From: Actinomycetota bacterium
Lineage (GTDB): Bacteria > Actinomycetota > Thermoleophilia > Solirubrobacterales > 70-9
DNA: 7,809 bases
NCBI GenBank assembly: GCA_005884985.1
Contig: VAYK01000142.1
Span: 1-7,809 of the forward strand
Direction: 5' to 3'
Part shown: positions 1-7,164 of the stretch, one piece after another
How the letters are laid out: each line of letters starts with the position of its first letter
Numbering within the stretch: position 1 is the stretch's first letter
The notes under the pieces: model-generated
What the model was told of the DNA's origin: nothing
Seen by the model: only the letters and a program-made list of their open reading frames with translations
Database searches by the model: none
Position numbers and translations under genes: made by a program

Positions 1-596
1 TCGACGGTGCCGTTGCGGGGCCCGGGCACCGCGCCCTTGACGAGCAGCAGGTTGCGCTTCGAGTCAACCTCCACCACCTCGAGGCGTCGCTGGGTGACGC
101 GCTTGCCGCCCATGCGACCTGGCATCCCGATGCCCTTGAAGACCCGTGCCGGGTCGGCGCTGGCCCCGATCGAGCCCGGAGCGCGAACGTTATGCGAGCC
201 GTGCGTCACGGGTCCGCGGCTGAAGTTGTGGCGACGGACTGTGCCCGCAAACCCCTTGCCGATCGCGACCCCGGAGACCTTCACCTGCTGCCCTGGCTCG
301 AACTGGTCGACCGTAAGGAGCTCGCCGACCTGATGATCTGGGGTGTCGCGGAACTCGACCAGTGCCCTGGCGGGGGGAGCGCCCGCCTTCTTCAGGTGTC
401 CGAGCTCCGCCTTGCTGAGCTTGCGCTCCGGCACCTCTCCGAAGGCGAGCTGCACGGCAGCGTAGCCGTCTCGGTCGGCGTCGCGGACGGCGGTGACCGG
501 ACACGGGCCGGCCTCGATCACCGTGACGGGGACCCGGGTGCCGTCCTCCGCGAACACCTGCGTCATCCCGAGCTTCTTGCCGATGATCGCCGCCAT
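1..596 (-). CDS. rplC: Large-subunit ribosomal protein L3, C-terminus cut by window edge
   Basis: L3 is an early 50S assembly protein that binds 23S rRNA and reaches toward the peptidyl-transferase centre. I translated the minus strand from the ATG at 594-596. It opens MAAIIGKKLGMTQVF, a standard L3 N-terminus, and continues with HGSHNVRAPGSIG, RVFKGIGMPGRMGG and NLLLVKGAVPGPRNG, all family signatures in the right order. There are 198 whole codons before the edge, so only roughly the last 10-20 residues are missing. The position that is a methylated Gln in E. coli L3 (Gln150) is Ala here (GASADPARV), which as I recall is normal in actinobacteria. The gene starts only 8 bp after the rpsJ stop and I see no clear Shine-Dalgarno, so translational coupling to rpsJ is likely (inference). 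Confidence 0.96.
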   Translation of the reverse strand, partial: MAAIIGKKLGMTQVFAEDGTRVPVTVIEAGPCPVTAVRDADRDGYAAVQLAFGEVPERKLSKAELGHLKKAGAPPARALVEFRDTPDHQVGELLTVDQFEPGQQVKVSGVAIGKGFAGTVRRHNFSRGPVTHGSHNVRAPGSIGASADPARVFKGIGMPGRMGGKRVTQRRLEVVEVDSKRNLLLVKGAVPGPRNGTV

Positions 597-604
597 CAGA
601 TGAT

Positions 605-925
605 CTAAGTCTTGATCTCGATGTCCACTCCGGCCGGGAGCGCATCCAGACGCTGGAGGGAATCGATCGTCTTCGGCGTCGGCTGGTGAATGTCGATCAG
701 CCGCTTGTGGGTGCGGATCTCGAAATGCTCCCGCGAGTCCTTGTCCTTGAAGGGCGAGCGAATCACGCAGTAGACATTCTTGTCAGTGGGCAGGGGCACG
801 GGCCCGGCGACGCGCGCGCCGGTGCGTTGGGCCGTCTCCACGATCTCCCGCGCCGCCCGGTCGATGGCGTCGTGGTCGTACGCCTTCAGGCGGATGCGGA
901 TCTTGTTCGCTGTTATCGCTGACAT
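605..925 (-). CDS. rpsJ: Small-subunit ribosomal protein S10 (NusE)
   Basis: S10 is a 30S head protein and, as NusE, a partner of NusB in transcription antitermination. The 106-residue product contains KIRIRLKAYDHDAID, IVETAQRTGARVAGPVPLPT, FEIRTHKRLIDI and a C-terminal DALPAGVDIEIKT, matching S10 along its whole length (E. coli: 103 residues). I chose the ATG at 923-925 because MSAITANKIRIRL fits the family start. The frame stays open upstream to 1021, but that extension encodes hairpin sequence with no S10 similarity. An AGGA lies only 3 nt before the ATG, so initiation is probably weak or helped by the structured leader. It follows tuf and leads rplC, as in many bacteria where the S10 operon follows the str operon. 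Confidence 0.97.
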   Translation of the reverse strand: MSAITANKIRIRLKAYDHDAIDRAAREIVETAQRTGARVAGPVPLPTDKNVYCVIRSPFKDKDSREHFEIRTHKRLIDIHQPTPKTIDSLQRLDALPAGVDIEIKT

Positions 926-942
926 CTGTCCTATCGCGCAGA

Positions 943-976
943 TGGGGCGCCGCCCCGATCTTGGGGCGCCGCCCCG
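943..976 (-). promoter_or_regulatory. Duplicated GC hairpin in the rpsJ leader
   Basis: A 15-bp direct repeat, tggggcgccgccccg, occurs at 943-957 and 962-976 with a 19-bp period. Each copy can fold alone (GGGGC/GCCCC with a 3-nt loop). In the transcript the two copies can instead pair with each other over 13 positions with one G-G mismatch and a 6-nt loop. The element ends about 11 nt before the AGGA of rpsJ, so it could control rpsJ translation or transcript stability. E. coli uses an S10 leader bound by L4, but nothing here shows that the same protein acts. The structure is visible in the sequence and its function is inferred. Confidence 0.55.
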
Positions 977-997
977 GTCGTATGTCCTTCCACTTCT

Positions 998-1016
998 CCC
1001 GCGGCTCGGCCGCGGG
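998..1016 (-). other. GC stem-loop between tuf and rpsJ
   Basis: CCCGCGG at 998-1004 pairs with CCGCGGG at 1010-1016 around the loop CTCGG, giving 7-8 bp. No U-run follows on the minus strand. It is one of a series of strong hairpins in this spacer. It could be a U-less terminator, a pause site or a processing site. Confidence 0.45.
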
Positions 1017-1026
1017 CCCAATGAGC

Positions 1027-1048
1027 GGGCCGGCCACCAGGCCGGCCC
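1027..1048 (-). terminator. Strong hairpin directly after tuf; possible terminator or attenuator
   Basis: GGGCCGGCC (1027-1035) and GGCCGGCCC (1040-1048) form a perfect 9-bp stem with a 4-nt loop, starting 7 nt past the tuf stop codon. There is no U-tract after it, so it is not a canonical intrinsic terminator. U-less GC hairpins have been proposed as terminators in actinobacteria. It could partly separate the tuf transcript from rpsJ, or protect the tuf 3' end. The stem is certain and the function is inferred. Confidence 0.45.
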
Positions 1049-1055
1049 TCAGCCA

Positions 1056-2201
1056 TTACTCGAGGATCTCGGTGACCACCCCCGAGCCTACAGTGCGACC
1101 CCCTTCGCGGATCGCGAACCGAAGGCCCTTGTCCATGGCGATCGGCTGGATCAGCTCAATCGTCATCTCGACGTTGTCTCCCGGCATCACCATCTCAGTG
1201 CCCTCGGGGAGGTTCGCGACCCCGGTCACGTCGGTGGTCCTGAAATAGAACTCCTCCTTCTTGAGGCAGTAGACCTCGGACTTGAACTTCGTGTGCGGGG
1301 TGATCGAGCCGGGCTTGCACAGCACCTGGCCGCGCTCGATGTCCTCGCGCTTCGTCCCCCGAAGCAGGCAGCCGACGTTGTCGCCGGCCTGCCCCTGATC
1401 CAGGATCTTGCGGAACATCTCGACCCCGGTGACCACGGTCTTCTGGGTCGGCTTGATGCCAACGATCTCGACCTCGTCGCCGGTGTTGACGATTCCCTGC
1501 TCGATCCGGCCAGTGGCGACCGTGCCGCGACCGGTGATCGAGAAGATGTCCTCGATCGGCATCAGGAATGGCTTGTCGAGGTCGCGCTCGGGCTCGGGGA
1601 TGTAGGTGTCGAGCGCCTCGGCGAGCTCAAGGATCGCTTGCTTGGCCTCCTCGTCCCCCTCCAGCGCCTTCAGCGCCGAGCCCTTGATCACCGGGGTGTC
1701 GTCGCCCGGGAACTCGTACTCCTTGAGCAAGTCGCGGACCTCCTCCTCGACCAGCTCGAGGATCTCCGGGTCGTCGACCATGTCGACCTTGTTCAGGAAG
1801 ACGACAACGTAGGGCACGTTCACCTGGCGGGCAAGCAGGATGTGCTCGCGCGTCTGCGGCATGGGGCCGTCATCCGCGCCCACCACCAGGATCGCGCCGT
1901 CCATCTGCGCGGCGCCCGTGATCATGTTCTTCACATAGTCCTGGTGCCCCGGGCAGTCGACGTGCGCGTAGTGGCGCTTCTCGGTCTCGTACTCGACGTG
2001 GGCGGTCGCGATCGTGATCCCGCGCTCCTTCTCCTCGGGGGCGTTGTCGATCGACTCGAACGAACGCACCTCGGTGTCGGAGCCCTGCTCGGCGAGCACC
2101 TTGGTGATCGCCGCGGTCAGCGTCGTTTTGCCGTGATCGATGTGACCGATCGTGCCGACGTTGACATGCGGCTTATCGCGCTCGAACTTCTCCTTGGCCA
2201 T
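1056..2201 (-). CDS. tuf: Elongation factor Tu with a 14-residue domain 3 deletion
   Basis: EF-Tu is the GTPase that carries aminoacyl-tRNA to the ribosome. The product is 381 residues; E. coli EF-Tu has 394. GTPase motifs are intact: GHIDHGKT (19-26), RGITI (60-64), DCPGH (82-86), NKVD (137-140) and SAL (175-177). Domains 2 and 3 follow, ending REGGRTVGSGVVTEILE. The odd point is VYCLKKEE directly joined to FYFRTTDVTG at residues 317/318. Other EF-Tus have 14 more residues here (GGRHTxFFxGYRPQ). With a one-residue gain near residue 40, this accounts exactly for the short length. The residue after catalytic His86 is Gln instead of the usual Ala, and C278, C295 and C312 sit where I expect Val/Leu, Ala and Val/Ile. 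An AAAGGAG at 2206-2212 supports the ATG at 2199-2201. A promoter candidate lies at 2285-2313. The family is certain; whether the deletion is biological or an artefact is open. Confidence 0.95.
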   Translation of the reverse strand: MAKEKFERDKPHVNVGTIGHIDHGKTTLTAAITKVLAEQGSDTEVRSFESIDNAPEEKERGITIATAHVEYETEKRHYAHVDCPGHQDYVKNMITGAAQMDGAILVVGADDGPMPQTREHILLARQVNVPYVVVFLNKVDMVDDPEILELVEEEVRDLLKEYEFPGDDTPVIKGSALKALEGDEEAKQAILELAEALDTYIPEPERDLDKPFLMPIEDIFSITGRGTVATGRIEQGIVNTGDEVEIVGIKPTQKTVVTGVEMFRKILDQGQAGDNVGCLLRGTKREDIERGQVLCKPGSITPHTKFKSEVYCLKKEEFYFRTTDVTGVANLPEGTEMVMPGDNVEMTIELIQPIAMDKGLRFAIREGGRTVGSGVVTEILE

Positions 2202-2284
2202 CTCGCTCCTTTAGTGGTGCTCGCGGGTTTCTCTCGAAGTCTGTCTGTTCAAAGCCTCGGCTCGCCAGTCGGGCGAACCCGGGA

Positions 2285-2313
2285 AATATAGGAAAACCAG
2301 GCTCCCATGGGAA
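2285..2313 (-). promoter_or_regulatory. Candidate tuf promoter in the fusA-tuf spacer
   Basis: On the minus strand a TATATT (2285-2290, 5/6 to TATAAT) is preceded by a 17-bp spacer and TTCCCA (2308-2313, 4/6 to TTGACA). The -35 element abuts the fusA stop codon at 2316-2318. The predicted start near 2278 gives a leader of about 77 nt before tuf, including a small hairpin (TCGCC/GGCGA). Bacteria often give tuf extra promoters because EF-Tu is needed in excess over EF-G. The match is by eye only. Confidence 0.5.
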
Positions 2314-2315
2314 AA

Positions 2316-4427
<2,112 letters not shown>

Positions 4428-4464
4428 TTGTGCGTAAAGTGTCCTGGTCGATGCTCTAGCGAAC

Positions 4465-4480
4465 CGGCGCCTTGGCGCCG
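4465..4480 (-). other. Stem-loop in the fusA leader
   Basis: CGGCGC and GCGCCG pair around CTTG (6-7 bp) between the upstream U-tract terminator and the fusA start. Just upstream on the same strand is a pyrimidine stretch CTCCTCCTAAAG, complementary to Shine-Dalgarno sequence. It could take part in a leader fold, but I see no convincing alternative pairing. Confidence 0.35.
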
Positions 4481-4525
4481 CCCTTTAGGAGGAGACGTAG
4501 GGCGTCAAAATCAGTATTCGCGCAC

Positions 4526-4546
4526 AAAAAAGGCCCACACGGGCCT
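4526..4546 (-). terminator. U-tract intrinsic terminator upstream of fusA
   Basis: On the minus strand AGGCCC, loop GTGT and GGGCCT are followed by a run of six T, the only canonical rho-independent terminator in the window. It points toward fusA and lies about 100 nt upstream of its start codon. It could stop antisense read-through arriving from rpsL-rpsG, or act as an attenuator for transcripts begun at the promoter candidate near 4651. I found only a weak 5-bp candidate antiterminator pairing (CGGGC at about 4565-4570), so attenuation is unproven. Confidence 0.75.
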
Positions 4547-4650
4547 GGGGGCGATTGCCAGCTCAGCCCGAAACGCCTATATCGTGCGGCTCTCCATGGA
4601 ATGGATTCCCGCTCCCACGCCGCGCTCCGCTTGCGTGCGAGCGACGCCTG

Positions 4651-4659
4651 AATATACCA
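4651..4659 (-). promoter_or_regulatory. Candidate extended -10 promoter for the fusA leader
   Basis: On the minus strand TGG-TATATT forms an extended -10 element (TGn plus 5/6 hexamer). No good -35 is seen at 16-18 bp, as can be the case for extended -10 promoters. Transcription would start near 4644 and pass the U-tract terminator about 100 nt later, before reaching fusA. It is the best promoter candidate I can see for fusA. Confidence 0.45.
4653..4658 (+). promoter_or_regulatory. Possible opposite-strand -10 sharing the same TATA
   Basis: TATACC (4/6 to TATAAT) overlaps the minus-strand -10 and would place a plus-strand start near 4665, about 23 nt ahead of the membrane-protein gene at 4688. 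No -35 is evident. The call rests on position and partial consensus only. Confidence 0.3.
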
Positions 4660-4687
4660 GAGGCATGACGCCACTCAGGGGGCCCGA

Positions 4688-5365
4688 ATGAGGCTTCGAC
4701 GCCGGCAAGGCCGGCGCCCGCCGGGGGTCCCCGAACGGGCCCCAGAACGGCCCAACGACTCGCTTGCAAGAGCGCCCGAGGGGGTCGCTCGCACCGCGCT
4801 CTGGGCGGTCACGCCCGCGCGCGGCCTCGCCGTGGCCGCGCTTGCGGCGACGATTGCCCTCGGCGCCTCCCAGTTCACCGACTACCGCGCGGTCGAGATC
4901 GGCGCTCCCCAATACAGGGCGGTGGAGAACGTGGCGCCCGCCCCCGAGGTGGACCCACGATCGCCACGGTCCGCCCACGGCGTCGTGGTGCTCGCGATCG
5001 CGGTCGCGGGGCTGTTCGTGACCGCCTTCGCGGTCGGTCGGAACTGGCGCCTCGCGCGCCTGCTGACAGTCCTGGGCATGGCGGCGATCCTGATCTGTCT
5101 GCTGGTCGACGCTCCCCAGGGCTTGCGCGAGGGTAGTTACGCGGTCGACTACGAGGGCGCCAAGGCGATCCTGCTGGCGGGGTTCTGGGCCCAGCTGTGG
5201 TCGGCCGTCACGCTCGCGGTGGTCGGCCCTCTGCTCGCGGCTCAGCTGCGAAGCGAGCGCGCCGCGCGCCACCCGCACCAGGCGGGACGGCTCGAAAGGT
5301 CGGGCGTCGCAAGCACGTTCCCGGCGTCACAGCGCGGCTCGGGCGTGGAGGGTGCGGCCACGTGA
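4688..5365 (+). CDS. Four-helix membrane protein of unknown function (first of pair)
   Basis: I do not recognise the family. The 225-residue product has an Arg/Pro-rich cytoplasmic N-terminus and hydrophobic segments at about 44-63, 98-117, 123-142 and 161-187. A roughly 35-residue outer loop between the first two holds a tandem YRAVE repeat (66-70, 76-80). The tail from about 188 is basic and hydrophilic. The ATG has AGGGGG at 4677-4682 with a 5-nt spacer. The stop overlaps the next start by four bases (GTGA), indicating co-transcription and coupling. Segments 3-4 resemble those of the next gene (LLVDxP, then AKA, AGFW, then LAA), so the two look like diverged tandem duplicates. The gene lies inside the str operon on the opposite strand. 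Frame and codon use look genuine: GC-rich third positions and clean hydrophobic periodicity. Confidence 0.8.
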   Translation: MRLRRRQGRRPPGVPERAPERPNDSLARAPEGVARTALWAVTPARGLAVAALAATIALGASQFTDYRAVEIGAPQYRAVENVAPAPEVDPRSPRSAHGVVVLAIAVAGLFVTAFAVGRNWRLARLLTVLGMAAILICLLVDAPQGLREGSYAVDYEGAKAILLAGFWAQLWSAVTLAVVGPLLAAQLRSERAARHPHQAGRLERSGVASTFPASQRGSGVEGAAT

Positions 5366-6033
5366 GCCCCGACCGCCCGCCGCTTCGGACGCGCTCGCAG
5401 CGCCCCGAGCGCCTGCTCCCCTTCGCGTGCATCGCCGCGGCCACCGCCCTGTTCGCTTCGGAGCTGATGACCACCTTCCAGTTCGTCCCCCCGGGCGGTG
5501 GGCCGCCCTGCACCCAACAGGCCGCCGACCGTCACCACTTCGCGATCGCCGTGCTCGCCGTCTTCGCCGTTGGCGCGGTGATCGCGGCGGTGCTCGGCGC
5601 CTCGAAGCCGGCGGCGATATCGGTCGCGGTCGCTGGCTTGCTCGCGCTGCTTCTGTTCCTGATTGTCGATCTGCCCGACGCCAACAAGACCGGCACGCTC
5701 GGCGACTCGTGCACGTCGATCCCCGGCCAGCCGTTCTTCGACGCCAAGGCGATGCCCCAGGCCGGCTTTTGGCTGGAGATGGTGGGGGCCCTTGCCCTCG
5801 CCCTCAGCGGCGCCGCGCTCGCCGCGCTGACCTCGGACCAGCTCGCCACGCTGCGCCCACGCCGGCTCGGCGGCCCGAACGATACGGTCGGCCCGAAACC
5901 CTCCACCGCGGCCACGACCCCGCTTCGGGACCCGGACTCGACGCAGGTGGGGCCCAGCAGCGCCGCCCCCGACGACCATGCCGACGCGCGGGCCGACCGG
6001 CCCGCGCGCCCCCGCGACGCCCCGCGGGGTTAG
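5362..6033 (+). CDS. Four-helix membrane protein of unknown function (second of pair)
   Basis: No family is recognised. I chose the GTG at 5362-5364 because it overlaps the previous stop (GTGA), has GGAGGG at 5347-5352 with a 9-nt spacer, and begins just before the first hydrophobic segment. The open frame continues upstream to 5197, but that part lies inside the first gene. The 223-residue product has segments at about 19-35, 60-79, 84-103 and 134-157. Its outer loops carry Cys50 (PPGGGPPC) and Cys117 (GDSC), which could form a disulfide. A Pro/Asp/Arg-rich, probably disordered tail of about 65 residues follows. The layout and the VDxP...AKA...AGFW block match the preceding gene, which lacks these cysteines. 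A role in membrane or envelope function is all that can be inferred. It is convergent with rpsG. Confidence 0.8.
   Translation: MSPDRPPLRTRSQRPERLLPFACIAAATALFASELMTTFQFVPPGGGPPCTQQAADRHHFAIAVLAVFAVGAVIAAVLGASKPAAISVAVAGLLALLLFLIVDLPDANKTGTLGDSCTSIPGQPFFDAKAMPQAGFWLEMVGALALALSGAALAALTSDQLATLRPRRLGGPNDTVGPKPSTAATTPLRDPDSTQVGPSSAAPDDHADARADRPARPRDAPRG
6010..6029 (+). terminator. GC hairpin at the 3' end of the membrane-gene pair
   Basis: CCCCGCG (6010-6016) pairs with CGCGGGG (6023-6029) over a 6-nt loop, ending one base before the TAG stop. There is no T-run after it. It may help end the transcript, but it also lies in codons for an Arg/Pro-rich tail, so chance is possible. Confidence 0.3.
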
Positions 6034-6115
6034 GCGGAGGAGAGGCTTCTGCCAGCGGGTTAATAAGAAGTTGGCCGGGATGCCAGGCCGCGAAAACCGA
6101 GCAGTTCAAGCACGC

Positions 6116-6173
6116 AGGCCGAGCGACGAAGCGAGCGTAGTCGAACCCTACGTGAGCGAGACGCGAGGCCGAG
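6116..6173. repeat. Repeat-like element in the convergent spacer
   Basis: AGGCCGAG occurs at 6116-6123 and again at 6166-6173, a 50-bp period. Between them is a purine-rich stretch with several GCGAG words and a small hairpin, CGTAG (6136-6140) with CTACG (6148-6152). The spacer 6034-6212 between the second membrane gene and rpsG holds no gene I can support and no U-tract terminator on either strand. The element has the look of a dispersed intergenic repeat, but only a genome-wide search could show copies. Confidence 0.35.
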
Positions 6174-6212
6174 GACGCCGAAATGCGAAGTTTGCAGCAG
6201 CCTGGCGCCCGA

Positions 6213-6683
6213 CTACCAGCGGTAGTGGGCGAAGGCCTTGTTGGCCTGGGCCATCCGGTAGATGTCGTCCTTGCGCTTCCAAGCGCCGCCCTGCTGCTGC
6301 GTGGCGTCGAGGACCTCGTTGGCGAGCCGTTCGGCCATCGACTTCTCGCGCCGCCCGCGGGCGAACTGGACCAGCCAGCGGACGGCCAGGGTGCGGGCGC
6401 GGCGGGCCTGGACCTCGACCGGCACTTGGTAGGTGGCCCCGCCGACGCGGCGAGAGCGGACCTCGAGCACCGGAGTCAGCTCCTTGATCGCCTCGTCGAG
6501 CACCTCGACCGGAGCGCGGTTCGTTCGCTCGCCGACGATCGCGAGCGAGTCGTAGACGCTCTGCTCGGCGATCGACTTCTTGCCGTCGCTCATCACCTTG
6601 TTGATGACCTGCTGCACCAGCCGGCTCCGATGCATGGCATCGGGCTCGATCGGGCGGATCGCTGCGCGGGCGCGGCGCGGCAT
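6213..6683 (-). CDS. rpsG: Small-subunit ribosomal protein S7
   Basis: S7 nucleates assembly of the 30S head and lines the mRNA exit region; in E. coli it also represses its own operon. The 156-residue product carries VINKVMSDGKKSIAE, the hallmark EVRSRRVGGATYQVPVEV, RWLVQFARGRREKSM, RLANEVLDA and the invariant C-terminus MAQANKAFAHYRW. Length equals the usual 156. The ATG lies 8 bp after the rpsL stop with only a weak GGTAAG upstream, so coupling to rpsL is likely. Downstream, where fusA normally follows, the strand is occupied by the convergent membrane-gene pair. Confidence 0.98.
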   Translation of the reverse strand: MPRRARAAIRPIEPDAMHRSRLVQQVINKVMSDGKKSIAEQSVYDSLAIVGERTNRAPVEVLDEAIKELTPVLEVRSRRVGGATYQVPVEVQARRARTLAVRWLVQFARGRREKSMAERLANEVLDATQQQGGAWKRKDDIYRMAQANKAFAHYRW

Positions 6684-6691
6684 CAGCGCAC

Positions 6692-7084
6692 TTACCGCTT
6701 GACCCCGTACTGCGAGCGGGACTGTCGGCGATCGGAGACGCCGGAAGCATCGAGCGTGCCCCGAACGACCTTGTAGCGGACGCCCGGCAGGTCTTTGACT
6801 CGGCCGCCTCGCACGAGGACCACCGAATGCTCCTGAAGGTTGTGTCCTTCGCCCGGGATGTAGCAGGTGACCTCCATGCCGTTCGTCAATCGCACACGGG
6901 CGACCTTTCGCAGCGCGGAGTTCGGCTTCTTCGGCGTCGCCGTGTAGACCCGCGTGCAGACGCCGCGCCGCTGCGGCGCTGCAATGCGCCGCTTGCGCCC
7001 CTGGCCGGACTTCAGGCCGGGCGTCGCGGTCTTCTTTAAGGGGCGCGTGCGGCCCTTTCTGATCAACTGACTCGTCGTCGGCAC
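6692..7084 (-). CDS. rpsL: Small-subunit ribosomal protein S12
   Basis: S12 sits at the decoding centre and affects accuracy and streptomycin response. The 130-residue product has QRRGVCTRVYTATPKKPNSALRK split across the family core, then GEGHNLQEHSVVLVRGG and GRVKDLPGVRY. The lysines at the two classic streptomycin-resistance sites (TPKKPNS, GRVKD) are wild type, and the Asp that RimO modifies in E. coli is present. Relative to E. coli it has about nine extra basic residues near 25-36 (SGQGRKRRIAAP), a region where Bacillus S12 is also longer, and it ends at YGVKR without the usual PKA-like tail. The start is GTG at 7082-7084, giving MPTTSQLIRKGR. No Shine-Dalgarno precedes it, and a -10 box sits 8 nt upstream, so the mRNA is probably leaderless. 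It heads the operon with rpsG. Confidence 0.98.
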   Translation of the reverse strand: MPTTSQLIRKGRTRPLKKTATPGLKSGQGRKRRIAAPQRRGVCTRVYTATPKKPNSALRKVARVRLTNGMEVTCYIPGEGHNLQEHSVVLVRGGRVKDLPGVRYKVVRGTLDASGVSDRRQSRSQYGVKR

Positions 7085-7092
7085 GGCGACGG

Positions 7093-7098
7093 AATATA
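7093..7098 (-). promoter_or_regulatory. -10 box of the rpsL promoter, placed for a leaderless mRNA
   Basis: TATATT on the minus strand ends 8 nt before the GTG of rpsL, so transcription would begin at or within a base or two of the start codon. I see no convincing -35 at 16-18 bp. The absence of any Shine-Dalgarno before rpsL fits. Confidence 0.5.
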
Positions 7099-7158
7099 GC
7101 GACGGCCCCTCCGCCCCGCGTGCGGGTGACTCGTCTGTAGTCCAGGGCGCCTGTCCTC

Positions 7159-7164
7159 TACGCT
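7159..7164 (+). promoter_or_regulatory. Possible -10 of the HAD gene, also leaderless
   Basis: TACGCT fits the TAnnnT pattern and ends 6 nt before the ATG at 7171, with no Shine-Dalgarno between. A -35 is not evident. The hexamer is short, so this is a weak call supported mainly by position. Confidence 0.3.

Noticed and set aside
130..175. Ala in place of the PrmB-methylated Gln of L3
   Set aside because: As I recall, actinobacterial L3 proteins also lack Gln there, so it is not unusual.
1056..2201. Calling tuf a pseudogene because it is 13 residues short
   Set aside because: The frame is intact, all GTPase motifs are present and the loss is exactly 14 codons against one gained codon, so there is no frameshift or stop.
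780..2291. A 503-codon open frame on the plus strand opposite tuf
   Set aside because: It is the antisense shadow of tuf and rpsJ. GC-rich coding sequence commonly leaves the opposite strand open, and the minus-strand EF-Tu is unmistakable.
4487..4494. Perfect Shine-Dalgarno AGGAGGAG on the plus strand
   Set aside because: No ATG, GTG or TTG start lies at usable distance, and it is in the fusA leader.
4428..4691. An 87-codon plus-strand frame ending in an ATGA overlap with the first membrane gene, including an 8-codon mini-frame from 4665
   Set aside because: It runs across the fusA terminator and leader on the wrong strand, has no Shine-Dalgarno and shows no protein-like features.
5352..6140. 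A 262-codon plus-strand frame overlapping the second membrane gene
   Set aside because: Its product is Arg/Pro-rich without hydrophobic segments, whereas the chosen frame has four clear membrane segments, a Shine-Dalgarno and a GTGA overlap.
6136..6152. T-arm-like stem-loop (5 bp, 7-nt loop containing GTTCGA on the minus strand)
   Set aside because: The loop is out of register for a tRNA T loop, and no acceptor, D or anticodon arm is present nearby.
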